In this document: one piece after another, positions 43,231 through 49,843 of the stretch
Layout: the number at the start of each line of letters is the position of its first letter
Position numbering within the stretch: position 1 is the first letter of the stretch
NCBI GenBank assembly: GCA_023957115.1
Contig: JAMLHN010000030.1
Location: forward strand, 1 to 49,843
From: Thermomicrobiales bacterium
Lineage (GTDB): Bacteria > Chloroflexota > Chloroflexia > Thermomicrobiales > UBA6265
Reading direction: 5' to 3'
Length of the DNA stretch: 49,843 nt
The notes under the pieces: generated by a model
The model's input: the letters and a program-made list of their open reading frames with translations, nothing else
What the model was told of the DNA's origin: nothing
Databases searched by the model: none
Position numbers and translations under genes: made by a program

Positions 43231-44424
43231 ATGGGTTCGGGAGTGAGCACCGCAATCGAGTATGTGACCGGCGCCAGAGGACCGCTGCGCCGGTTGCTCG
43301 ACTGGCTCCGCGCTCGCGGGTTGGGTGAACGCGTCATCAAGAGCGCGGTCGCGGCGGTTGTTGCCTGGTTGATTGCCGGTACCCTGCCGGATAATCCGAC
43401 GCCAATTCTGGCTCCGCTGACCGCCATCTTCTCGATCAATCTGACCATTGCCGGCAGCATGCGCGATGCGGTTCAACGCGTGCTTGGGGTGGGCTTTGGC
43501 ATCCTGCTCGCGGTGCTCATCAGCGAGTATATCGGTCCGACCGCATGGGCCATCTTCCTGGCCGTGCTAATTTCGTTCTATGTGGGGCGCCGGCTCGGTC
43601 TCGATCCTGGAGGTGTGCAGCAGATCGCGGTGTCGGCCCTGCTGATCGTGCTCGGGGCCGCGGGCGGGGCGGTCGATGACGCGGCCATACTGCATTTGGC
43701 CAATACCGTGATCGGCACCGGCGTGGGCTTGTTGCTCAATGCATCGGTTTCCCCACCGAACTATCTTCCCGACGCGCGACGCCGGTTGCTGGAGGTGGGC
43801 GAGTCGATCCAGGACGATCTTCGTACGTTGACCGACGCCGTGCGGACGGGGATCAGCAACGACGAAGCCGTGACCACGCTGCATCTGGCGCGGGAAACCA
43901 ATACCCGGCTGCTGGAGCTCGACAGGGCCCTCGACCAGGCGCAGGAAAGCCTGCAATTCAATCTGCTGGGGCGCCGCCAGCGCGACATGCTGAAGCTCTA
44001 CCAGCAAGCGGATCTCGCGCTGGAGCATGCGTCCATCCAGACGCGAATGATTGCCCGGGCATTGGCGGACGCAACGGCCCAGGACGCCCCCCAGGAATGG
44101 CTTGGGCCGCATGCGCTGGGCGAACCGGTGGCGGCTCTGCTCGATATGGCGGTCGAGACATTGGACGCCCGAATGACCATGCTCCACGATGGGAATCTGA
44201 CCGGTGGATTGACCGTAGATCTCGAACGCCTGTCCGCGTGCCAATCGGCGATTGCCGAGCGGTCTGGGCCGCTCGAGCACCAGCTGCGGCAGGGCGGTTG
44301 GGTCTATCTCGGCGAGGTGGTCGCGCTTGCCACCCAACTCATCACAGACCTTTCGGTGCCGGCAACCCGGTTCGACGCCGCTCCCGAGCGTGGTGCGTCT
44401 CCAGATCCGGGATCAGCCGGGTAG
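43231..44424 (+). CDS. FUSC/aromatic-acid-exporter-like membrane protein
   Basis: 397-residue protein. Residues about 30-175 hold six hydrophobic helices with the FUSC/ArAE pattern (KSAVAAVVAWLIAGTLPDNP, GFGILLAVLISEYIGPTAWAI, VSALLIVLGAAGGAVDD, NTVIGTGVGLLLN). The C-terminal 200 residues are a soluble helical domain with coiled-coil-like heptads (ETNTRLLELDRALDQAQESLQ). Such proteins are thought to export aromatic acids or osmolytes; true FUSC genes are usually longer with two membrane blocks, so this is a half-size version. The stop overlaps the convergent M23 gene by 12 bases. Confidence 0.75.
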   Translation: MGSGVSTAIEYVTGARGPLRRLLDWLRARGLGERVIKSAVAAVVAWLIAGTLPDNPTPILAPLTAIFSINLTIAGSMRDAVQRVLGVGFGILLAVLISEYIGPTAWAIFLAVLISFYVGRRLGLDPGGVQQIAVSALLIVLGAAGGAVDDAAILHLANTVIGTGVGLLLNASVSPPNYLPDARRRLLEVGESIQDDLRTLTDAVRTGISNDEAVTTLHLARETNTRLLELDRALDQAQESLQFNLLGRRQRDMLKLYQQADLALEHASIQTRMIARALADATAQDAPQEWLGPHALGEPVAALLDMAVETLDARMTMLHDGNLTGGLTVDLERLSACQSAIAERSGPLEHQLRQGGWVYLGEVVALATQLITDLSVPATRFDAAPERGASPDPGSAG

Positions 44425-45366
44425 GAGGTCGATCCGCACCGTTGCCGGCCGGCCGTCGGTCTGCACGAACTCGTTCGTCGCGCGAACGGCTGGAATCCAA
44501 CCCGGACCACGCTGCATACCCAAATCGACTTTGCACCAGACCGCATAGGCATCGGCGCTCGTTTCCAGGGTCGCTTCGTCGCCCGTGGCGATCTCCAGAA
44601 GCGGGAGCCGCTGTCCGGGCTCGAGCTGGATGGTTCCGGTTGGGTCGCCGGTGCGGGTTTCGCGCAGTGGAAAAACATCGCCCGATCGAGAGACGACTAC
44701 TTCGGCATCCGTAGGGATGTCAGATCCGTAGGCACGTCCGTAGAGCACATGCAACGGATTCAGCCAGCCGACCTCGGTGGGGAGCAGCTCGCTGTAAAAG
44801 GGCCAGTATCCGGGGCCGGGTGGGCATTGGTAGCCGCAGGCATAGTCGTACCAGGGAGCGTCTCCATTGACGATCGATTCGATCAGGAAGGCACGCATCT
44901 CGAAATGGAGGTGACTCGGCGAGCGTCCATCAGTCTTGTTCAACACCCGGGCAATCATCTGGCTGCGACTGACGGTCGCTCCTTCACCCACCAGCAGGTC
45001 GTAGTCGAGATGCCCGTACATCGAGTAGATCCCGCCGTCGTGCTGGATGATGACGACGCGGCCCGGATAGTCCGACCCTGCGAAGACGACGACTCCATCG
45101 GCAACCGCGTAGATTGGGGCGCCGGCGGAATTGCCGTCGAAATCGAGATACCAATTTTCACCGGTGTGCCACCAGCCAGGGTACATCGACGTGTTTTCGA
45201 CATCGAATGCATGCCGGATCACAATGCCATCGCCGGGGAGCAGACCGTCCCATCCCATGGGCAGCGCGAACGTAGGTTCTGTTTGGGCGGCGGCCGGTGC
45301 GCTGGCAATGCGACCGAGGCTCAGCGTGGGGAGGAGCCCGAGCAGGGAGCGGCGGGAGAATCTCAT
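44413..45366 (-). CDS. M23-family endopeptidase with SH3-like tail
   Basis: Exported zinc metallopeptidase of the LytM group that cuts peptidoglycan cross-links. A Tat motif SRRSLLG at residues 4-10 is followed by a hydrophobic stretch. The catalytic ligands are His67 and Asp75 (HTGENWYLD), His119 (GHL) and the pair His152/His154 (SHLHFEMR), all intact. Residues after about 230 form a beta domain (VVVSRSGDVFPLRETRTGDPTG, ETSADAYAVWCKVDLG) resembling an SH3-like binding domain. The ATG overlaps the upstream cupin stop by ATGA, so the cupin and peptidase are one operon. Possibly linked to the CAP/SH3 protein at 40.4 kb in envelope remodelling. Confidence 0.88.
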   Translation of the reverse strand: MRFSRRSLLGLLPTLSLGRIASAPAAAQTEPTFALPMGWDGLLPGDGIVIRHAFDVENTSMYPGWWHTGENWYLDFDGNSAGAPIYAVADGVVVFAGSDYPGRVVIIQHDGGIYSMYGHLDYDLLVGEGATVSRSQMIARVLNKTDGRSPSHLHFEMRAFLIESIVNGDAPWYDYACGYQCPPGPGYWPFYSELLPTEVGWLNPLHVLYGRAYGSDIPTDAEVVVSRSGDVFPLRETRTGDPTGTIQLEPGQRLPLLEIATGDEATLETSADAYAVWCKVDLGMQRGPGWIPAVRATNEFVQTDGRPATVRIDLLPG

Positions 45367-45773
45367 GGCCGGTTCTCGCCTTGCTTCGCGTACCAGGCGA
45401 CGATCTCCGGCATGTTGGCCTCGAATCCCCCGGGAACGAAGACATTCAACAGCCCCACCTGCTCGCCGGTGCGGTTGGCGAAATCGTGCTCGATGCCGGC
45501 CGGGATGACGATGGTGCTTCCAGGGTCCATGTCATACCAGTGATCGCCGGCGAGTACCGATGGGTGTCCCGAGAGCGCGATGAAGATCTCATCGTTGGCA
45601 TCGTGCCGGTGGCGCCCGGGTCCGTCACTCTTTGGGGCGAGCCACCATTCGGAGATAGCATAGCGATCCCCTGTTTCGGGACCGTCTGCCTTGAAGACCG
45701 CGTGCATCGTACCGAGCTCGTAGCGACGTCCGGCTTCCCGGGGAAAATAGATTGGATTTCGGTCGTCTCTCAT
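45363..45773 (-). CDS. cupin_2-type small protein
   Basis: 136-residue cupin with intact metal-binding motif: His55, His57 and Glu62 in HRHDANDEIF, and His96 in IPAGIEHDF. It could be a dioxygenase, isomerase or binding protein. The ATG at 45773 is used; a TTG one codon upstream has AGGAG at seven bases and is a fair alternative. The stop overlaps the M23 start. It is divergent from the FAD-linked oxidase gene, with a gap of about 250 bases. Confidence 0.85.
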   Translation of the reverse strand: MRDDRNPIYFPREAGRRYELGTMHAVFKADGPETGDRYAISEWWLAPKSDGPGRHRHDANDEIFIALSGHPSVLAGDHWYDMDPGSTIVIPAGIEHDFANRTGEQVGLLNVFVPGGFEANMPEIVAWYAKQGENRP

Positions 45774-46021
45774 CAATGGCGTGCTCCTTGCTCAAGTGTA
45801 CGTATCGCGCACATTCCCGGATGAAACGTGAGTGCAATCACCGGAAGAGCGCGCCGTCCATGCCTCGGACAATCCGTCTGGGCTCCGTGCGTGTCCGCGG
45901 CATCTGCCGCTCCTCTGCTGCAGCCGCGCTGCCTTTTGGTACACTCGCGAACGTCCCCGAGCGCCCTGTCCCGGGTTCGTATCGGCCCCTTCGAGGCCGC
46001 TATGCAAGGGTCCAAGAACGC

Positions 46022-49000
46022 GTGTCAACGACCACCGTATTCCCACCGAAACCGTCTCCATCCAAAGCCGATCTCGAAACCAGCCGGGTCTTGCAATCTG
46101 AGCTGAAAGCACGCATCAACGGCGAGGTCAGATTCGACCGAACGGCGCGGATGCTCTATTCCACCGATGCGTCGAATTATCAGATCGAACCGGTGGGTGT
46201 GGTCATTCCTCGTTCGATGGATGATGCCATTGGGGCGATCGAGCTGGCAGCCAGCCACGGCGTGCCGATCTTGCCACGCGGTGGTGGCTCCTCATTGGCC
46301 GGCCAAACCGTGGGCGCGGCGCTGGTTATCGATTTTTCGAAGTACTTGAACCGCATTCACGATCTGAACGTGGACGAAGGAACCGTGCTCGCTGAGCCGG
46401 GACTCAATCTCGAAAGCCTGAACAGTCAGCTCAAACCGAACAAGCTGATGTATGGCCCCGATCCCTCGTCCAGCAACCGCGCCACCATTGGCGGAGTCAT
46501 CGGAAACAACTCAACCGGCGCCCATTCGATTCTTTATGGGATGACCGGTGACAACGTGATCAGCGTGCGGGCCGCGCTTGCCACCGGCGGTGTGGCGGAG
46601 CTGAGCCAGGTTCCGGCCGAAACCCTTGCCGCCCAGGCTGCCTCGGACGATACGCGTGGACGTTTGCTCCGCCGTTTGCTCGAGTTTCGGGAGGCGAACC
46701 GAGATCTGATCGCCCGAGATTTTCCGCCGCACTGGCGCCGGTCGACGGGCTATTCCCTGAACGAATTGCTGAAACCGGACGGAGCATTCAATCCGGCCCG
46801 GTTGCTGGTCTCCTCGGAAGGAACGCTGGCGACCGTGCTCCAGGCGCGGATGAAGCTCGTCCCCACGCCGAAGATGACCGCGCTGGTGCTGCTGCAATTC
46901 TCAGAGCTCGTGCCGGCTATGTCGGCGACGCCGGTGATTCTGGAAACCGAACCGTCGGCGGTCGAGCTGATGGACCGAATGCTCATCGATCTCACCCGGG
47001 CACAACCTGGGTACGCCCAGCGGATCTCATTCATCGAAGGCGATCCCGCCGGGGTGCTCTGCGTCGAGTTCTATGGTGAGAGCGAAGCCGAGCTGGTGGC
47101 CAAATGCGATCGGCTCGAAGCGGCCCTCAAGCGGCACAAGGTTGGTATGAGCGCTCCCCCCCAACGGGTGATGGATGCCAAGCGGCAAGCCGACGTCTGG
47201 TCGGTGCGCAAAGCCGGACTCGGTTTGCTGTATTCCATTCGGGGAGATTACAAGCCGATTCCGGTGATCGAGGATGTCTCGGTTCCGGTCGAGCATCTTC
47301 CGGAATTCGTTGGCGCGGTGCAAACCATGTGCGAGGAGCATGGCACCACGGCTGCCTACTATGCCCATGCGTCCGCGGGATGTTTGCATATTCGCCCGCT
47401 TATCAATCTCAAGAGCGCAGACGGCGTGCAGATGATGGCGGAAATGGCGGACGAGGCGGCCAAGATGGCGCATCGTTTTGGCGGCGTCATGTCTGGTGAG
47501 CACGGCGACGGGCTGCAGCGATCCGAGCTGAACGAAGTCATCTTCGGTCCGGAGCTCTATCAGGCCATGCGGCAGTTCAAGGCCATCTTCGATCCGGATG
47601 GCATCATGAATCCGGGCAAGAAGGTCGATGCGCCACCAATGACGGAGAACCTGCGGCTCGGTCCCGACTACCATCCGGTCGAGCTGCGCACGCATCTCGA
47701 TTTTTCGCGGGAAGGCGGCTTCATGGCCGCGGTCGAGATGTGCAATGGTGCGGCGGTCTGCCGCAAGCTCAAGGCCGGCACCATGTGCCCGTCCTACATG
47801 GCTACCAAAGACGAGAACGACACCACGCGCGCTCGTGCGAATGCGCTGCGCAATGCGCTGGCGGGCAACATCTTCGAACCGGCGGATCTGACGTCGAACG
47901 AGACGTACCAGGTCATGGACCTCTGTCTCTCCTGCAAGGCGTGCAAGACGGAATGCCCATCGAGCGTCGATATGGCCAAGCTCAAGACCGAGTTTCTGGC
48001 GCAGTACTACGAAGCCAATGGGACCCCGGCACGCGCCAAGCTCTTTGGCAAGATCCACTCGCTCTCCCGGCTCGGGTCAGCCCTCGCACCCGTGGCGAAT
48101 CTGGCGTTGACGACGCCATTGGGCGCGCCGGTGATGCGCGCGGTTGGCGTGCATCCCGAACGGAAGATGTCCACCTTCACGCACAACACGTTCGTGAAGC
48201 GTTGGAAGAAACACGTTCGCACCCTTGCCCCGGACCGGCCGACCCGTGGCGCCGTGGTCTATTTCCATGACACGTTTGCCACGTACAACTATCCACATAT
48301 CGGGATGGCGGCGGTCGACCTGCTGGAAGCGGCGGGGTTTCAGGTCATTGTCGAAGAACGGCGTGCCTGCTGCGGCCGACCCATGCTTTCCAAAGGACTG
48401 GTGGCCGACGCGCGCAGATCGGCGCGTAAGAACGTAGAGCTCCTGGCGCCGCATGCCCGTCTGGGGATCCCCATCGTCGGCACGGAGCCGAGCTGTATTC
48501 TGACCTTGCGGGACGAATACATTGACCTGCTCCCCGGAAACGAAGATGCGCAGCTGCTCGCCAAACACTCGTTCATGATCGACGAGTTTCTGGCCAAGCT
48601 CGATGCCGATGGCGAGCTGGGCATCAACTGGCTCGACGGTGGCGAGGATGTCTTTTTCCACGGGCATTGCCATCAGAAGGCGTTGATCGGCATGGGGCCG
48701 TCGATGTCGATTCTGAAGACGGCCGGATGTTCCGCAAGCGAAAGTGGCGCGGGGTGTTGCGGTATGGCCGGGTCGTTTGGATACGAAGCTGAGCACTACG
48801 ACGTCTCGAAGAAGATTGGCGAGGAGCGGCTCTTCCCAGCGGTCAACGCCCTCGGATCGGACACGACCGTCGCGGTGGCCGGTGTCTCCTGCCGGCAGCA
48901 GATCGACCATTTCACCGGTCGCGAAACGCAGCATATTGCGGAGGTGCTGGCCGGCCGAATCGACCGTTCCCGTCCATGGTCACCACCGCCCGATCCGGAG

Positions 49001-49072
49001 CCGGTACCGGTTGTCGAACCGACGCCGGAGTCCAAGGCACACGCAGATCAGGCCGGCGTCGAAGCCCCGTAA
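46022..49072 (+). CDS. FAD-linked oxidase fused to Fe-S/CCG domain (D-lactate/glycolate dehydrogenase type)
   Basis: Large fusion of 1016 residues. The N-terminal FAD-binding GlcD-type domain has the PRGGGSSLAGQ loop near residue 86, GVIGNNSTGAHS, and RMLYSTDASNYQIEPVGVV. The C-terminal part has two 4Fe-4S-like cysteine sets (CNGAAVCRKLKAGTMCP near 573; CLSCKACKTECP near 634) and two CCG-type domains (CCGRPML near 782, HCHQKAL near 881, GCCGMAGSFGYE near 912). It resembles single-chain D-lactate or D-2-hydroxyacid:acceptor dehydrogenases. GTG 46022 is used because conservation begins there and no other start lies close upstream; the ribosome site is weak. Substrate not certain. Confidence 0.88.
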   Translation: MSTTTVFPPKPSPSKADLETSRVLQSELKARINGEVRFDRTARMLYSTDASNYQIEPVGVVIPRSMDDAIGAIELAASHGVPILPRGGGSSLAGQTVGAALVIDFSKYLNRIHDLNVDEGTVLAEPGLNLESLNSQLKPNKLMYGPDPSSSNRATIGGVIGNNSTGAHSILYGMTGDNVISVRAALATGGVAELSQVPAETLAAQAASDDTRGRLLRRLLEFREANRDLIARDFPPHWRRSTGYSLNELLKPDGAFNPARLLVSSEGTLATVLQARMKLVPTPKMTALVLLQFSELVPAMSATPVILETEPSAVELMDRMLIDLTRAQPGYAQRISFIEGDPAGVLCVEFYGESEAELVAKCDRLEAALKRHKVGMSAPPQRVMDAKRQADVWSVRKAGLGLLYSIRGDYKPIPVIEDVSVPVEHLPEFVGAVQTMCEEHGTTAAYYAHASAGCLHIRPLINLKSADGVQMMAEMADEAAKMAHRFGGVMSGEHGDGLQRSELNEVIFGPELYQAMRQFKAIFDPDGIMNPGKKVDAPPMTENLRLGPDYHPVELRTHLDFSREGGFMAAVEMCNGAAVCRKLKAGTMCPSYMATKDENDTTRARANALRNALAGNIFEPADLTSNETYQVMDLCLSCKACKTECPSSVDMAKLKTEFLAQYYEANGTPARAKLFGKIHSLSRLGSALAPVANLALTTPLGAPVMRAVGVHPERKMSTFTHNTFVKRWKKHVRTLAPDRPTRGAVVYFHDTFATYNYPHIGMAAVDLLEAAGFQVIVEERRACCGRPMLSKGLVADARRSARKNVELLAPHARLGIPIVGTEPSCILTLRDEYIDLLPGNEDAQLLAKHSFMIDEFLAKLDADGELGINWLDGGEDVFFHGHCHQKALIGMGPSMSILKTAGCSASESGAGCCGMAGSFGYEAEHYDVSKKIGEERLFPAVNALGSDTTVAVAGVSCRQQIDHFTGRETQHIAEVLAGRIDRSRPWSPPPDPEPVPVVEPTPESKAHADQAGVEAP

Positions 49073-49094
49073 CCGAGCAGGGATGGTCGTACCT

Positions 49095-49149
49095 GAGGGG
49101 GCGTCTGCCCGCTCATTGACTCGACCGCCGAGCGGGCAGATACGCCCTC
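49095..49149. terminator. long hairpin after the FAD oxidase
   Basis: Arms 49095-49114 and 49130-49149 pair almost fully (CTGCCCGCTC with GAGCGGGCAG, plus GGGCGT with ACGCCC, a 2-base bulge between) around a 15-base loop. It starts 23 bases after the oxidase stop. The following T-run is poor. Confidence 0.7.
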
Positions 49150-49155
49150 GATTTC

Positions 49156-49206
49156 GATCATATTCGTTGGGGGAGCGTATCCCTGCACCAACGAGAACAT
49201 ATGATC
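49156..49206. promoter_or_regulatory. second inverted repeat upstream of isochorismatase-like gene
   Basis: GATCATAT (49156-49163) pairs with ATATGATC (49199-49206), and inside it TCGTTGG (49164-49170) pairs with CCAACGA (49188-49194), with a 4-base bulge GAAC. It lies 63 bases before the ATG and could be an operator or a leader hairpin. Confidence 0.45.
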
Positions 49207-49268
49207 TACACTAGCGGATACTCGTCCCGCTGCTATCGATCGTATCTGGTTTTCGTCGAGGTGCCGTC

Positions 49269-49826
49269 ATGACCACGCTTTCGAATCGCCCCAATACCGC
49301 TCTGCTCGTCATCGATGTCCAGAATGGTGTCGTCGCCAATGGGTACAACCGCGATGATGTCGTCGCGAATATCAACGACGTTGTGGCGAAAGCGCGTGCT
49401 GCCGATGTGCCCGTTGTTTGGATTCAGCATGACGCGGAGGATCTGCCCAAAGGGAGCGACAACTGGCAGATTGTGCCGGAGCTCGTTCCGAACCAGGAAG
49501 AGCCAAAGGTCGAGAAGCAGTATGGCGACTCGTTCGAGGCGACGAATCTCGAGGGGGTGCTGGCGAACCTGAAGGTTGGCAGCCTGGTCGTAACCGGCGC
49601 GCAAACCGATGTCTGCGTGCGATCGACCCTGCATGGCGCAATCGCACGAGGATACGATGCCGTGTTGGTCAGCGACGCCCATACCACCGAGGATATGACC
49701 GAATGGGGCGCTCCCCCACCGGAGCAGGTCATCTCCCATACCAATCTCTATTGGTCGTTCCAGGCGCAACCGGGCCGCACCGCTGGGACCGTCACGACCG
49801 ATGAGGTCGATTTCTCGGTTTCGTAG
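49269..49826 (+). CDS. isochorismatase/cysteine-hydrolase-family protein
   Basis: 185-residue alpha/beta hydrolase-like protein of the isochorismatase superfamily (nicotinamidase and carbamoyl-amide hydrolases). The catalytic triad is visible: Asp16 in LLVIDVQNG, Lys83 in EKQYGDSF and Cys116 in TDVCVRST, with the AQTDVC cis-peptide region. It hydrolyses an amide or vinyl-ether substrate; length and motifs fit the stand-alone cysteine hydrolases. GAGG seven bases before the ATG supports the start. The stop lies 17 bases before the window end. Confidence 0.9.
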   Translation: MTTLSNRPNTALLVIDVQNGVVANGYNRDDVVANINDVVAKARAADVPVVWIQHDAEDLPKGSDNWQIVPELVPNQEEPKVEKQYGDSFEATNLEGVLANLKVGSLVVTGAQTDVCVRSTLHGAIARGYDAVLVSDAHTTEDMTEWGAPPPEQVISHTNLYWSFQAQPGRTAGTVTTDEVDFSVS

Positions 49827-49843
49827 GAGTTTGGAGCTGGGAG

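Overview
The window is about 50 kb of high-GC bacterial chromosome. It is dense with short operons on both strands, many with Shine-Dalgarno (SD) motifs and occasional GTG/TTG starts. Several families point to Chloroflexota, most likely a Thermomicrobia-type lineage: a DUF2298/Chlor_Arch_YYY membrane protein, a fused copper nitrite reductase, CAP+SH3+discoidin secreted proteins, threonine/proline-rich secreted proteins, and dispersed GTCATCCTGA-type repeats. The taxonomic call is inference. I saw no rRNA, convincing tRNA, CRISPR array, phage or transposase.

Layout. 1-3.8 kb: hypothetical genes and a decayed AI-2E/PerM-family transporter gene. 3.8-6.3 kb: tandem M20D amidohydrolases. 6.6-11.3 kb: LacI regulator, Gfo/Idh/MocA oxidoreductase, M17 leucyl aminopeptidase and a HAD hydrolase. 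11.6-13.2 kb: ECF sigma factor with an overlapping membrane anti-sigma factor. 13.3-19.3 kb: cupin, a secreted protein, a HAD-SerA fusion, a cysteine-rich remnant and two secreted proteins. 19.5-22.8 kb: flavin/F420 oxidase, 2-hydroxyacid dehydrogenase and a NirK-cupredoxin fusion. 22.9-25.8 kb: a Phd/VapC toxin-antitoxin pair, an M24 peptidase and an SDR. 26-33.7 kb: a large conserved unknown with a phosphorylase-like C-terminus, DUF983, an MFS exporter, DUF2298 and a P1 peptidase. 33.9-39 kb: sugar ABC transporter (binding protein and two permeases, no ATPase) facing a SIS-domain gene, then a hairpin-rich stretch with a small conserved-looking gene. 39.5-49.8 kb: GNAT, CAP/SH3/discoidin protein, FUSC-like protein, M23 peptidase, cupin, GlcD-type FAD/Fe-S oxidase and isochorismatase.

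How the genes fit together. Much of the content is peptide and amino-acid turnover (two M20, M17, M24, P1), sugar or polyol uptake and oxidation, and 2-hydroxyacid oxidation, as expected of a heterotroph. NirK suggests nitrite respiration or detoxification. Envelope functions include the sigma/anti-sigma pair, an M23 endopeptidase and the CAP/SH3 protein.

The points most worth a second look are: the HAD domain fused to phosphoglycerate dehydrogenase; the NirK with its own cupredoxin; a 21-cysteine reading frame without a start codon; the unannotated hairpin-rich DNA at 38.5-39.4 kb; the SD-sequestering hairpin before the sigma gene; and the phosphorylase-like tail of the large unknown at 26-28 kb.
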